Source: Streptomyces glaucescens (GTDB taxonomy: Bacteria > Actinomycetota > Actinomycetes > Streptomycetales > Streptomycetaceae). Taken from it: a DNA stretch of 64,000 nucleotides. The number at the start of each line of letters is the position of its first letter. Position 1 is the stretch's first letter. Shown here in pieces: positions 26,235-35,876 of the stretch. The position numbers and the translations under genes are program-made. The notes beneath the pieces were generated by a model that worked only from the letters and a program-made list of their open reading frames with translations, was not told the DNA's origin and did not search any database. The stretch is taken from contig NZ_CP009438.1 in NCBI RefSeq assembly GCF_000761215.1, positions 124,001 to 188,000 on the forward strand. Reading direction: 5' to 3'.

Positions 26235-27065
26235 ATGAGATTCTTCCGGAAGCGCGGCCGAAGCGATGCCGAACGGATGACGGGAACGCCGGTGGCTGAG
26301 GCCAAAGCCCTCTACGAAGCCGGACGTTACGCCGAGGCGGAGGCCGAAGCCCGCGCCGTGGCTCGAGCGCTGCCACGCGACGACGAGTACGCGGCCGTGG
26401 CGCTGAACATCGCCGCGATCGCGACGGGCGCCCAGGGCCGGCACGCCGAGGCACTCGCCACCTACGACGAGGCGCTGCCTGTCTTCAGCAGGATATTCGG
26501 ACCCGGTCACTGGCTGACCTTGAAGCTGCGCTCGGACCGCGCCCAGCAGATGAGTGCGCTCGGTCAGTACGCCGAGAGCGAGGCGGAGTGTGCGGCCGTC
26601 GCCGAGGCCGCGGGCCGCGGTACCGGGCCGGAGATGTCGCTCCTGGCAGCGGCCGCCCGCAACGGGCTGGTCTTCGCCCTCAACGCGCAGGGGCGCCACC
26701 AGGAGGCCGAAGCACTCGCCCGCGAGGCCCTGGCCGCCCATCGCGCCCGTGACCGGACGTCCCTCGTCCTGCGACTCGGCCTGGCTCGCAGCCTCAACGG
26801 CCAGGCCCGCCACGAAGACGCCCTCAACGAGGCACAAGGTGCCGACATGTTGTACCGCGCCCTTCCCCAGCACCAGCGCCATCCCGATACGGGTGCCGTC
26901 GAACTCGCCTTCGCCACCGCTCTGTTGGGGCTTCGCCGCACTGCCGAGGCCCGCCGCCGGGCGGCAACCGCTCACGATGCCTGCCTGGCCTGCTTCGGCC
27001 CGGACCACCGCCGCACCGTCGAAGCCCGAACACTGCTGGAGCGCATCGACGGCACTCGTCCGTAG
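26235..27065 (+). CDS. Tetratricopeptide repeat protein
   Basis: A 276-residue all-helical protein with about six TPR units (EAKALYEAGRYAEAEAEARA, NIAAIATGAQGRHAEALATY, LVFALNAQGRHQEAEALARE, LARSLNGQARHEDALNEAQG and others) and an NPxxR-like ending FGPDHRRTVEARTLLERI, typical of the tetratricopeptide family found alone or with NB-ARC regulators in Streptomyces. The ATG at 26235 (MRFFRKRG) is preferred to the one 12 bases upstream, which overlaps the possible -10; neither has a ribosome site. It acts presumably as a protein-interaction scaffold; partners unknown. Confidence 0.78.
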   Translation: MRFFRKRGRSDAERMTGTPVAEAKALYEAGRYAEAEAEARAVARALPRDDEYAAVALNIAAIATGAQGRHAEALATYDEALPVFSRIFGPGHWLTLKLRSDRAQQMSALGQYAESEAECAAVAEAAGRGTGPEMSLLAAAARNGLVFALNAQGRHQEAEALAREALAAHRARDRTSLVLRLGLARSLNGQARHEDALNEAQGADMLYRALPQHQRHPDTGAVELAFATALLGLRRTAEARRRAATAHDACLACFGPDHRRTVEARTLLERIDGTRP

Positions 27066-27318
27066 TGCAGAGATCGATCCGGATCGGAGCCGGCATCATC
27101 GGCTGCTGCCGAACTGGCCTTGCCCGGAGGGTGATCCACTGCTCCCGCGCACCGGCAGGTCGACGCCGGTCGGTACGGCCTCGTGCGGGCGGCTTCAATC
27201 ACCGCGCCTTCCGGGGCACACCGGAGCTGCGGTCGGCGGCACGCCCCGCTGTGCGGCGGAAATCTCACGCACCGTCCGCAGTGGCGCCAGGCAGCGTCGA
27301 GCGGCTGCTTCGCCGGGG

Positions 27319-27939
27319 CTACTCCACCTGCCCGATCCGGAGAAGGTTCGCGGGGAGATCGATGCCCAGTTGGTCGGCGAGGCGCTGGGTCGCCTCGGGC
27401 GGCAGGATTCCGTTGCTCAGTTGGGTGGCCACGCTCACGACGCATTGCGGGAGGGCGCCGACCAGCCGGGAGACCCCGGCCTGGGCGATCGCGTCCGCGA
27501 TGTCCTCTGCCGAGAGACTGGCGACCACTTCGCCGTCGGGTCCGGTGTTCAACTCGACGAGCACCTCGTTGAGGCACGTCTCGGAGAAGCCCGCCACCAA
27601 CACCGCCAGGTCGTGCAGGTTCGGTCCGTCCGTCGACGGCGGGACGTCACCCTGCGGCTGCGTCGGAACACCCCCGACCTGGACTGTGCCGGGCACGGCA
27701 CTGCCCTCGTCCGCGGCCCCGCTGGCGCGGTCCTCGGCGGATCCATCGGGATGTGCGTCGCCCCTTCCGTCCCCACCAGGGTGGACAGGGGCAGTCGCGA
27801 CGCCCTTCGTCATCGTGGCTGTGGCGTTCTCCGGGTGCGGATGGTCCGCCGCGAATGCGGGGCCGGCCATTCCGAGCGTCGCGGTGCCTGCCATGGCGGC
27901 TGGAATCAGGGCCGCCGCGAACCGTGTGGACATGTTCAT
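27319..27939 (-). CDS. Secreted hypothetical protein
   Basis: A 206-residue exported protein with a signal peptide ending AGPAFA (about residue 30), a 75-residue low-complexity linker rich in Gly, Asp, Pro and Ala, and a compact C-terminal domain (about 105-206; LHDLAVLVAGFSETCLNEVL, SAEDIADAIAQAGVSRLVGA, LPQCVVSVATQLSNGILP) with two cysteines that could pair. ATG at 27939 has GAGGG eight bases upstream. I do not recognise the family. A linker plus small helical domain suggests a surface-exposed or secreted binding protein. Confidence 0.65.
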   Translation of the reverse strand: MNMSTRFAAALIPAAMAGTATLGMAGPAFAADHPHPENATATMTKGVATAPVHPGGDGRGDAHPDGSAEDRASGAADEGSAVPGTVQVGGVPTQPQGDVPPSTDGPNLHDLAVLVAGFSETCLNEVLVELNTGPDGEVVASLSAEDIADAIAQAGVSRLVGALPQCVVSVATQLSNGILPPEATQRLADQLGIDLPANLLRIGQVE

Positions 27940-28314
<375 letters not shown>

Positions 28315-29004
28315 TCAGTCAGGTGTTCCGCCCGGGGTGATCAGCCCCGTCTCGTAGGCGAAGACGACGGCCTGGACGCGGTCGCGCAGGTCCAGCTTCG
28401 CCAGGATGCGGCCGACGTGGCTTTTGACCGTCGTCGGGCTGAGGAACAGCCGGGAGGCGAGTTCGGCATTGCTGAGGCCCGTCGCGAGCAGGCGGAGTAC
28501 CTCCAGCTCGCGCGGGGTCAGGCCGGACGGGTCGCGGTGCGGGGCATTGGCCCGCGGTTCGTGGTTCGCGGCGAAACGCTCGATCAGCCGCCGAGTGATC
28601 GTGGGTGCGAGAAGGGCGTCGCCGGTCTGCACCAGGCGTAAGGCGGACACCAGGTGTTCGGGGGTGACGTCCTTGAGCAGAAAGCCGCTGGCGCCGGCCG
28701 TGAGCGCCGCGTAGACGTAGTGGTCGAGGTCGTATGTGGTGAGGATGACGACCCGCGTTCCGGCCGGGCCGGTGTCGCTGGTGATGCGCCTGGTGGCCTC
28801 GATGCCGTCCATCTCCGGCATCCGGATGTCCATGAGGACGACGTCGGGCCGCGTACGGCGTACCGCTGCGACAGCCTCGGCCCCGTCGGCGGCCTCGGCC
28901 GTCACCTCGATGCCGTCCGCCGTCAGGATCATCTTGAAACCGGTGCGTACGAGAGCCTGGTCGTCGGCGATGACGGCGCGCAACGGCGGCCGATCCGTGG
29001 TCAT
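28315..29004 (-). CDS. Two-component response regulator, NarL/FixJ (LuxR) type
   Basis: A 229-residue regulator: receiver domain with Asp14/Asp15 and phospho-acceptor Asp59 (VVLMDIRMPEMDGIEA), and a LuxR-type DNA-binding domain near the C-terminus (LTPRELEVLRLLATGLSNAE, LSPTTVKSHVGRILAKL). The ATG at 29004 overlaps the kinase stop (ATGA), so the pair is translationally coupled. The divergent ABC transporter at 30548 is the likely target. Confidence 0.9.
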   Translation of the reverse strand: MTTDRPPLRAVIADDQALVRTGFKMILTADGIEVTAEAADGAEAVAAVRRTRPDVVLMDIRMPEMDGIEATRRITSDTGPAGTRVVILTTYDLDHYVYAALTAGASGFLLKDVTPEHLVSALRLVQTGDALLAPTITRRLIERFAANHEPRANAPHRDPSGLTPRELEVLRLLATGLSNAELASRLFLSPTTVKSHVGRILAKLDLRDRVQAVVFAYETGLITPGGTPD

Positions 29005-30326
29005 GCGGTGCCTCGCGGGATGCGGGCCGTCACCCGGTAGCCGCCGGCCGGTGTCGGTCCGGCCGTCAGCTCGCCCTGGTAGACGGCCAGCCGCTCGCGC
29101 AGTCCCAGGTGGCCGCGGCGGTTGCTCTGCACCGGCACGGCATCCTCGGTACCGCCGGTGTCCGTGACCTCGATCTCCAGACAGTCTTCGGTGTGGCGGA
29201 TGGCGACGGACGCCTGCGCGCCGCGCGCGTGTTTGATCGCATTGGTCAGCGCCTCCTGTACGACGCGATACGCCGCGAGGTCGATGCCCGGTGGCAGCGG
29301 ATCGGGCGGCAGCGACACCTCGACGCTCACGGGCGTGCCGGCGGCGCGTACTCGTGCGACGAGCGCGTGGAGCTGCGCGAGCCCGGGCTGGGGCTCCAGG
29401 CCGTCGGGCCTCTCGTGGTCGGGGGCGGCCAGCAGGCCCATCACGTGGCGGAGTTCGGCCATGGCGGCCCGACCGCCCGCCTCGACGGCCAGCAGTGCCT
29501 CCTTGGACTGCTCGGGCGCCATGTCCATCACTTTGCGGGCCGCGCCGGCCTGGATCACCATCACACTCACATTGTGGGTGACGACGTCGTGCAGTTCGGC
29601 GGCGATGCGGGCACGCTCCTCCGCGACGGCACGGCGCGTGGCCTCCTCCTGGGCGGCCTGGAGTTCCGTCACCCGGTCCCGGCTGGCCGCCAGCCGCAGT
29701 TGCAGGTGGCGGACCAGGCTGGCCAGCATCCCTGCCACCAGGAGCACGAATCCCGGGCTGGACCACCCGGGGAGCACGGGTTGCGCGTTGCGGAACACGA
29801 GCGCGGACAGGGCGGCGGCGATCACCAGGGCGACGATCGCCGCGGTCCGGTGACGGCTGTGGACGACGGCGCTGTAGGCGCCGATGACGCAGGCCAGGAC
29901 GGTGATCCAGGAGGCGGAGCTGCCGATGGCCAGTGCGGCGCCCAGCACCATCACGAAAGAGGTCAGCGGATATCGGCGCCGGGCTGCGAGCGGCAGCGTC
30001 GACAGGACGACCAGAGCCCAGGGCACGGACGGGGAGTCCTCCCCCACGAGCACCTGACCGGGGCCGGGCGCCGGGGGCGGGGCCGGTATGCCGGTCCCGA
30101 CGTCCACCGCTGGGGAGCTGATGCCCACGGGCCCGTCACCGGCCCAGCGCACCGCCACGAAGAGGGCGGTGACGGTCAGTACGACCGCGAGCACCACGTC
30201 CGCGCGTACCGCTCGCCGGGGCAACGGGGAGGCCTTCGCCTCCGGGCTTGGTGCGAAGGCCGTCGCCTCCGGGCGCAGCGCGTCGATGAGTTGCCGATGC
30301 CGGCCGCGCCGGTCTGCCGTCTTCAC
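29001..30326 (-). CDS. Two-component sensor histidine kinase, HisKA_3 family
   Basis: A 441-residue membrane kinase with an N-terminal cytoplasmic tail, about five transmembrane helices (40-195), a coiled-coil linker (QLRLAASRDRVTELQAAQEE), the HisKA_3 domain with its phospho-His in RARIAAELHDVVTHNVSVMV, and HATPase_c motifs YRVVQEALTNAIKHARGA and RGHLGLRERLAVYQG. The GTG at 30326 is the start. A short extracellular segment with a Pro-rich loop (PAPPPAPGPGQ) lies between helices 1 and 2. Divergent from a MacB-type ABC transporter, as in many antibiotic-sensing systems of Gram-positive bacteria. Confidence 0.88.
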   Translation of the reverse strand: MKTADRRGRHRQLIDALRPEATAFAPSPEAKASPLPRRAVRADVVLAVVLTVTALFVAVRWAGDGPVGISSPAVDVGTGIPAPPPAPGPGQVLVGEDSPSVPWALVVLSTLPLAARRRYPLTSFVMVLGAALAIGSSASWITVLACVIGAYSAVVHSRHRTAAIVALVIAAALSALVFRNAQPVLPGWSSPGFVLLVAGMLASLVRHLQLRLAASRDRVTELQAAQEEATRRAVAEERARIAAELHDVVTHNVSVMVIQAGAARKVMDMAPEQSKEALLAVEAGGRAAMAELRHVMGLLAAPDHERPDGLEPQPGLAQLHALVARVRAAGTPVSVEVSLPPDPLPPGIDLAAYRVVQEALTNAIKHARGAQASVAIRHTEDCLEIEVTDTGGTEDAVPVQSNRRGHLGLRERLAVYQGELTAGPTPAGGYRVTARIPRGTA

Positions 30327-30547
30327 CCGTGCATTGTGCTGCGCTCCCCGCTCGGCCCGCGTCCGCCTGTCCGGTCAGGGCATTGCCCCGAAGGCCTACT
30401 TCTCAGGTATGACTCCGCGGGCGGATCCTCCGCGGGAAGGGGCCGATGTCGGTTCCGCGGCCGACGCGCCCGGTACGCGGCTGCCCCTAGGTTCGCAGGG
30501 CCGGCGACGGCACGTGCCATTCGCGACCGCAAGGACGGACGACTCGT

Positions 30548-31240
30548 ATGCATCAAGTGATCGAACTGCAGGGTGTGGCGAAGCGCTACGACAGTGCCGG
30601 CGCACCGGCGCTCGGACCGCTCACGCTCGGCGTCGCCGAGGGTGAGGCCCTCGCCGTGACGGGTCCGTCCGGCAGTGGCAAGTCCACGCTGCTGAACCTC
30701 GTGGCCGGCCTGGACAGGCCGACCGATGGCGCCGTGATCGTGGCCGGGCGACGGATCGACCGGTTGAGCGAGCACGCCCTCGCGAAGTTCCGTCGCGAGC
30801 ACATCGGCATGGTCTTCCAGTTCTTCAATCTTCTCGACGACCTCACCGTCACCGACAACATTCAGCTCCCGGCGCAGCTGACCGGTACCGGTCGCCGCGA
30901 GGCCGCAGCCCGCGCGGGTGAACTCATGGAGATGCTGGGCATCCGCCGGCATGCCCGCGCCTACCCGGGCCGGCTGTCCGGGGGTGAACGCCAACGGGTC
31001 GCCGTCGCCCGGGCCTTGGTCAACCGGCCTGCGCTGCTGCTCGCCGACGAGCCCACCGGTGCGCTCGACACCGCCTCGGGCCACGACGTCCGCGATCTGC
31101 TGGTCGATCTGCACCGCGCCGGACAGACCGTCGTGCTGGTGACGCACGATCCGGCGCTGGCGGAAGCATGTGCGAGCCGCACGATCCACCTGGTCGACGG
31201 TCACGTCGCCCTCGACACGTACGCGCAGGCCGTCCGATGA
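30548..31240 (+). CDS. ABC transporter ATP-binding protein (MacB/LolD type)
   Basis: A 230-residue ATPase with Walker A GPSGSGKST (39-47), Q-loop in GMVFQFFNLLDDLTVTDNI, signature LSGGERQRVAVARAL and Walker B LLLADEPTGALDT. The FQFFNLL and DEPTGALD forms are typical of the MacB/LolD/FtsE class that works with FtsX-type permeases in mechanotransmission or lipoprotein/antibiotic handling. Its stop overlaps the permease start (ATGA). Together with the divergent kinase pair it forms a probable envelope-stress or drug-response module. Confidence 0.92.
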   Translation: MHQVIELQGVAKRYDSAGAPALGPLTLGVAEGEALAVTGPSGSGKSTLLNLVAGLDRPTDGAVIVAGRRIDRLSEHALAKFRREHIGMVFQFFNLLDDLTVTDNIQLPAQLTGTGRREAAARAGELMEMLGIRRHARAYPGRLSGGERQRVAVARALVNRPALLLADEPTGALDTASGHDVRDLLVDLHRAGQTVVLVTHDPALAEACASRTIHLVDGHVALDTYAQAVR

Positions 31241-33678
31241 GCCTGTTCGGTACCGGCGCGCTCGGCCGGGTCGTACGCTCCGGCGTCGGCCAGCGGCGGG
31301 TGCAGACCGTGGTGATCGCCGTGGCCACGATGATGGCCGTGGCGTCGGCCGTGGTCGCCGGGTCGCTGATGGCCGCCGCGGCCGCTCCCTTCGACCGCGC
31401 TTTCGCTGAGCAGCGGGGTGCGCACCTCACCGCCCGGTTCGATCCTGCGCTGGCGAGTGCGGCCCAGCTGGCGGCGACCGGGAAGCTGGCCGGTGTCAGC
31501 GCGAGTTCGGGGCCGTACCCGTCGACGGAGTTCCGCCCGGTGGACCGGACGGGTTTCCGGTTGCCGACGCTGACCCTGGTCGGGCGGTCCGGGCCGGACG
31601 GCGACGTGGACCGCGTGGAGCTGAAGTCCGGCCGTTGGGCGCAGCGGCCGGGCGAGATCGTGCTCGCCGCGTCGTTCGAGGGGCCCGCCCTCGGGATCGG
31701 CGCCACCCTGAGGATTTCGGACACCGCGGGCGCACCGACCCTTTCGATCGTCGGCTTCGCTGTGTCGGCCGGCCGGAGCGCCGACTCCTGGGCGACTCCG
31801 GCGCAGGTCGACGCGCTGGCCTCGGAGGGCAGTCCGGTCACGAGCCAGATGCTCTACCGCTTCGACTCCGCGAGCACGAAGGAGCAGCTCCTCGCCGGCC
31901 GGAAGAGGCTCTCCGCCTCTGTGCGGCCGGGGGCGCTGCTGGGTACCGAGTCCTGGCTGGACACCAAACGGGCCGCTGATCAGGGCGCGGCGGCGACCGT
32001 CCCGTTCGTTTCGGCCTTCGGTGTGCTCGGCATCGCGATGTCGGTGATCATCGTCGGCAGTGTGATCAGTGGGGTGGTCGGGACCAGCCTGCGCAGGATC
32101 GGCATCCTCAAGGCCATCGGGTTCACCCCACGCGAGGTCGTACGCGCCTACGTGGCCCAGGCGTTGGTCCCGGCCGGTGCCGGCATCGCCGTGGGCGTCG
32201 TCCTGGGGAACCTCCTGGCGGTGCCGCTGCTTGCGGACACCGCGGCGGCATACGGCACCGTCGCGCTCTCGGTGGCCTGGTGGGTGGACGTCACGGTGCC
32301 GGCCGCCGCCCTGGTCGTCGTGGGGCTCGCGGCGCTGGTTCCCGCCCTGCGGGCCGGCAGGCTGCGCACGGTCGAGGCGATCGCGGTCGGCCGGTCGCCG
32401 CGCACGGGGCGCGGCCGGTGGGCGCACCGGGTGATGGGGGCGCTGCCGCTGCCGCGACCGGTGACGTACGGTCTCGTCACCCTGTTCACGCATCCGGTCC
32501 GTGCACTCGCGATGCTGCTCTCGGTGGCGTTCGGCATGGTCGCGGCGACGTTCGCCGTGGGGCTGACCTCGTCCCTGCACGCGATCGGCATCGCGCAGGA
32601 TCCCGAGAGCCGTGCCGCGGTCACGGTCACGACGACGAGGATGGCCGAAGTCGCTCCCCCGCCGCCGCCTGTGGGGGGCGACGCGGGAGATCCGCCTCGT
32701 CCTGGCGGCAGCGGTCCGGGCGCGCCTCCCGTGGAGGGCAGCGCGGCGAGCGGGGAACCCGGGGCCGCCGATCCGGCGACAGTGCGGGCCGCCGTCGCGA
32801 GGCAGGCGGGCACCGGGTCGTACTACGGCAAGACCCGGACCGAGGTCACCGTGGCCGGGATCTCCGGCCCGGTCAGGGCCAGCCTCTACGAGGGCGATTC
32901 GCGCTCCGGCAGCTACGAGATGATCTCGGGGCACTGGATCACCGGCGCGGGGCAGCTCGTGGTGCCGACGCGCTTCCTGGAGAGGACCAGCACCAAGATC
33001 GGTGATTTGGTGCTGGTGACCCGTGCGGAGGAGACGGTGAGGCTGCGGATCGTGGGCGAGTCCTTCGACACCTCGGGCAGCGAGCCGGAGATCCACGCGG
33101 ACATGGCCGACTTTCCTTCGGCCGAGCCCGGTACCTTCCTCGTCGAGGTGGAGTCCGGCGTCTCCGCCGAGGAGTACGCCCGGAAGGTCGCCGCGGTGGT
33201 ACGGCCGCTGGGCGGCGACGCCGCGGCCAACGCCCCCTCGGGGCCGGAGGGTGTCCTCCTCATCATGTCCGCGCTTGCGGTGCTGCTCACCCTGATGCTG
33301 GTCTCCGTGGCGGGCCTCGGCGTACTCAACTCCGTGGTCCTGGACACCCGGGAACGCATTCACGACCTGGGCGTCTGCAAGGCGATCGGCATGGCGCCAC
33401 GGCAGATCCTGGTCCTCGTGCTCTCCTCGGTGGCCGCGATCGGCGTGCTGGGCGGGCTGATCGGCGTGCCGGCGGGGTGCGCGCTGCACGGTCTCGTCGT
33501 GCCGGTGATGGGGCGTGCCGTGGGCACCGGTCTGCCGTCGCCGGTCCTCGACGTGTACGGGCCCGTCGAGCTGCTCCTGCTGGGGCTGGGCGGGGTCGCG
33601 ATCGCGGTGCTGGGCGCGGTGGTTCCGGCCGGCTGGGCGGCCAGGGCGCGTACGGCCACGGCGCTGCGCACCGAGTAG
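31237..33678 (+). CDS. ABC transporter permease, FtsX/MacB type
   Basis: An 813-residue permease with two FtsX-type cores. An N-terminal helix (about 23-48) is followed by an extracellular domain (50-245), three helices with LRRIGILKAIGFTPREVVRAY (about 285-300), a central helix, a second extracellular domain (480-700) containing a Pro/Gly-rich spacer near 475-515, and three C-terminal helices with ERIHDLGVCKAIGMAPRQIL. The repeated LGxxKAIGxxPRxI coupling helix is the family hallmark. Start at 31237 overlaps the ATPase gene. Substrate unknown. Confidence 0.9.
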   Translation: MSLFGTGALGRVVRSGVGQRRVQTVVIAVATMMAVASAVVAGSLMAAAAAPFDRAFAEQRGAHLTARFDPALASAAQLAATGKLAGVSASSGPYPSTEFRPVDRTGFRLPTLTLVGRSGPDGDVDRVELKSGRWAQRPGEIVLAASFEGPALGIGATLRISDTAGAPTLSIVGFAVSAGRSADSWATPAQVDALASEGSPVTSQMLYRFDSASTKEQLLAGRKRLSASVRPGALLGTESWLDTKRAADQGAAATVPFVSAFGVLGIAMSVIIVGSVISGVVGTSLRRIGILKAIGFTPREVVRAYVAQALVPAGAGIAVGVVLGNLLAVPLLADTAAAYGTVALSVAWWVDVTVPAAALVVVGLAALVPALRAGRLRTVEAIAVGRSPRTGRGRWAHRVMGALPLPRPVTYGLVTLFTHPVRALAMLLSVAFGMVAATFAVGLTSSLHAIGIAQDPESRAAVTVTTTRMAEVAPPPPPVGGDAGDPPRPGGSGPGAPPVEGSAASGEPGAADPATVRAAVARQAGTGSYYGKTRTEVTVAGISGPVRASLYEGDSRSGSYEMISGHWITGAGQLVVPTRFLERTSTKIGDLVLVTRAEETVRLRIVGESFDTSGSEPEIHADMADFPSAEPGTFLVEVESGVSAEEYARKVAAVVRPLGGDAAANAPSGPEGVLLIMSALAVLLTLMLVSVAGLGVLNSVVLDTRERIHDLGVCKAIGMAPRQILVLVLSSVAAIGVLGGLIGVPAGCALHGLVVPVMGRAVGTGLPSPVLDVYGPVELLLLGLGGVAIAVLGAVVPAGWAARARTATALRTE

Positions 33679-33681
33679 CGT

Positions 33682-33717
33682 CCGGCGGAGGGCGAGCCGC
33701 TGGGGCAGCTCCGCCGG
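33682..33717 (+). terminator. Possible terminator after the ABC permease
   Basis: CCGGCGGAG (33682-33690) and CTCCGCCGG (33709-33717) can pair over an 18-base loop starting a few bases after the permease stop. Confidence 0.4.
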
Positions 33718-33898
33718 GGCCGGTGACGGCGGCTGGATGACACCGGACGGGACTCCGGGGTCTTCGAGCCGCCGTCGCCCCGGTCCGGGTGGAGGGCGGA
33801 CGATCCGGTGGCCCGGGCTGTCCGCCGCGGTGCGGTGCCGGACCGCTGCCCCTGCGACGATGCCCGCGTCCGTGCCCGGCGTGTGGCGGTGGCGCGGA

Positions 33899-34351
33899 TC
33901 AGCCGGCGGCGTCGCGTTGCCTGTGGTCGTAGCCGTCGCGGTGGGTGAGGACCTCCTCCATGTGGCTTTCCGCCCACTCCTTGATTCCCCGCATGACTCC
34001 CTGGAGCGAGCGCCCGAGATCCGTCAGCTCGTAGGTGACGGTGACGGGCACCGTGGGCGTCACGGTTCTGGTCACCATCCCGTCGCGCTCGAGTGCGCGC
34101 AGTGTCTGCGTCAGCATCTTCTGGCTCACGCCCGAGATGCGCCGGGACAGCTCGGAGAACCGCATGGGCTGCGGTTCGCCGGCGGTGCGCTCCCCGGGGC
34201 GCGGGCCGTCCCCGCCCAGCGCGGCGAGCACGAGGGCCACCCACTTGTCGGAGATGCGCTCCAGGAGCTGGCGGCTGGGGCAGACCGCGAGGAAGGCGTC
34301 GTACTCCCGCCTCGCCATGGCCCGCCGCTCGGACGCGGTGCTGGTCGCCAT
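33899..34351 (-). CDS. HxlR family transcriptional regulator
   Basis: A 150-residue winged-helix regulator of the HxlR class. The signature is present: CPSRQLLERISDKWVALVLA, RFSELSRRISGVSQKMLTQT, LRALERDGMVTRTV and YELTDLGRSLQGVM. The single Cys near the N-terminus (residue 24) is the position used for redox or aldehyde sensing in HypR/HxlR proteins. ATG at 34351 is preferred; a TTG four codons upstream abuts the ribosome-site-like GGAG and is less likely. HxlR genes usually lie divergent from an oxidoreductase; here that partner is reduced to a C-terminal fragment. Confidence 0.85.
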   Translation of the reverse strand: MATSTASERRAMARREYDAFLAVCPSRQLLERISDKWVALVLAALGGDGPRPGERTAGEPQPMRFSELSRRISGVSQKMLTQTLRALERDGMVTRTVTPTVPVTVTYELTDLGRSLQGVMRGIKEWAESHMEEVLTHRDGYDHRQRDAAG

Positions 34352-34517
34352 CGGTCGGTCCAACTCCTCAGTTCGGTGACTTGCTTACTTCAAGGTGCCT
34401 ACTTCCCCGAGGAAACAGGGCTCTTCCATGCTGGTGCCGCAGCACGGAAAGGGCAAGGCCCACGAATGTCCCGCACGAAGGAGTAGGTGACGATGCATCA
34501 GATGACATCTCGGCGAG

Positions 34518-34647
34518 TGGTGGTCTGGTCGCAGCGGGGGAGCTCCCGGCCCGTGTCCACGCCGTCGCACCGCTCGACAGGGCGGCCGACGCCTACCAGG
34601 CGATGGCGGAGGGCGGCGTCCGCGGCCGCATCGTCCTCGTCCCCTGA
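34518..34647 (+). pseudogene. C-terminal remnant of an MDR oxidoreductase
   Basis: In one frame the sequence reads SASGGLVAAGELPARVHAVA, then PLDRAADAYQAMAEGGVRGR, then IVLVP and a stop. This is the C-terminus of zinc-less medium-chain oxidoreductases (quinone reductase type), in which an LDxAADAH/Y-GKIVL motif ends the protein. Everything upstream, more than 250 residues, is missing, and the DNA joins directly to the HxlR promoter region. Confidence 0.7.
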
Positions 34648-34695
34648 CATCCCGACCCGAGCGCACGAGATTCCCCTCCACGAACAGGAGAGCTG

Positions 34696-35070
34696 ATGCT
34701 CACCACGATCGCCACCGTTGTCGCCGGCCTCCTCGGCGCAGGCCTCGTCCTCATGGGCGGGAGCGCCGTCGCGAGACCACGGGGACTCGCCGGCTTCGGC
34801 ATCCCCGACGCGCCGGTCGACGACCCCGCGCTCCGGCCCTGGCTGCGTGTGAAGGGGCTGCGGGAGATCGCGCCCGGGGCCTTCGTCTTCGCCTTGATGC
34901 TCACCGCGACCTCCTCGGTGCTGGGCTGGTACCTGCTGGTGTTCGCCGTGATACCCGCCGGGGACGCGCTGGTCGTGCTGCGCAGCGGCGGGCCGAAGGC
35001 CACTGCGTACGGCGTCCACGCCGCGACGTCGGCGGTGATGGTGCTGACCGGCATCTGCCTCCTGGCCTGA
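34696..35070 (+). CDS. DUF4267 family membrane protein
   Basis: A 124-residue integral membrane protein with four predicted helices (LTTIATVVAGLLGAGLVLMG; the loop ARPRGLAGFGIP; APGAFVFALMLT; LGWYLLVFAVIPAGDALVVL; YGVHAATSAVMVLTGICLLA), as in DUF4267. These small proteins are often in HxlR- or TetR-regulated operons with oxidoreductases, which matches the remnant just upstream. AGGAG precedes the ATG. Function unknown. Confidence 0.8.
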   Translation: MLTTIATVVAGLLGAGLVLMGGSAVARPRGLAGFGIPDAPVDDPALRPWLRVKGLREIAPGAFVFALMLTATSSVLGWYLLVFAVIPAGDALVVLRSGGPKATAYGVHAATSAVMVLTGICLLA

Positions 35071-35411
35071 GCGAGTGTGGGGTCCGGGTCAGAGCTGTGG
35101 CGGCGGGCGCTCTTGCCCCTGCACCGTTGCTCACCAGCCCGTCCATGGCCGCTTCCGTCGCCCCCGCAGTAGCCGTCGTGACGGCAAGCCCGCCCTACGA
35201 CGAGATGAGTGCGGACGAGCCGCGCGTGCCGGTATGCCGCATCCTCGCCGCCCCGGCACAGCGGCAAGCGCGTGATCCAGAAGGTGAACGCGGTCCTCGA
35301 CCGCGGCACCGTGGAAGAGGTGCGCGCCTGGGTGGAGACGGGCGACGGTCTTCGCCCAGGCCGAGGACGACCGGGGCGCGCTCGGGTCCGGCAGGGGTTG
35401 GGTCTTCCGCG
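35071..35411. other. Intergenic stretch with possible coding remnant
   Basis: No intact gene. One forward frame at about 35263-35365 reads GKRVIQKVNAVLDRGTVEEV then RAWVETGDGL, which looks protein-like but has no start, homology or continuation that I can recognise. It may be debris of a deleted gene. Confidence 0.3.
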
Positions 35412-35876
35412 TTACTCGGTGTGGCCGGTGCGGGGGCTGTCGGGACGGGCCGTGTGGTCGGGGTGGCCGGGGGTGCGCCGGGCTTCTTTCATCTCCGCCT
35501 CGTACAGGTGGTCCCTGCCGTCGGCCAGATCGTCCAGGGCCTGCCGTTCCACCCGCTTGAACGGCTCGTAGTACGTGCGGTTGTAGTCCTCGACGATCTG
35601 GAAGGTCCACCGTCCGGGGATGACGTTGCGGCCCACGATCTCCTGCTGTACGCGGTCGGCCCAGCCGTCGTGTCCGGCCTCGCGCAACAGGCGCACCGCC
35701 CGGTCCAGCTCCAGATCGGCGCCTCCGGTCAGCTGGTGGAACGAGTAGAGGTGGCCGCGGGCACGCTCGGTCGTCTCGAGCGCCTTCGACAGGGCTCCGA
35801 GTGCCTCGACCGTGGTGTCGGTGACACCCTCAGGGCGCCGGTGCCCTGCATCGGGTCCATCGTTGTTCGTAGACAT
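35412..35876 (-). CDS. Conserved hypothetical helical protein
   Basis: A 154-residue soluble protein, mostly helical. Residues 18-70 (TTVEALGALSKALETTERAR, GHLYSFHQLTGGADLELDRA) and 85-125 (GRWTFQIVEDYNRTYYEPFK, RVERQALDDLADGRDHLYEA) are the ordered parts, with a disordered Pro/His-rich tail. GGAAGGA lies upstream of the ATG. It resembles short conserved actinobacterial proteins of unknown function; no catalytic motif is visible. It stands alone between intergenic stretches. Confidence 0.65.
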   Translation of the reverse strand: MSTNNDGPDAGHRRPEGVTDTTVEALGALSKALETTERARGHLYSFHQLTGGADLELDRAVRLLREAGHDGWADRVQQEIVGRNVIPGRWTFQIVEDYNRTYYEPFKRVERQALDDLADGRDHLYEAEMKEARRTPGHPDHTARPDSPRTGHTE

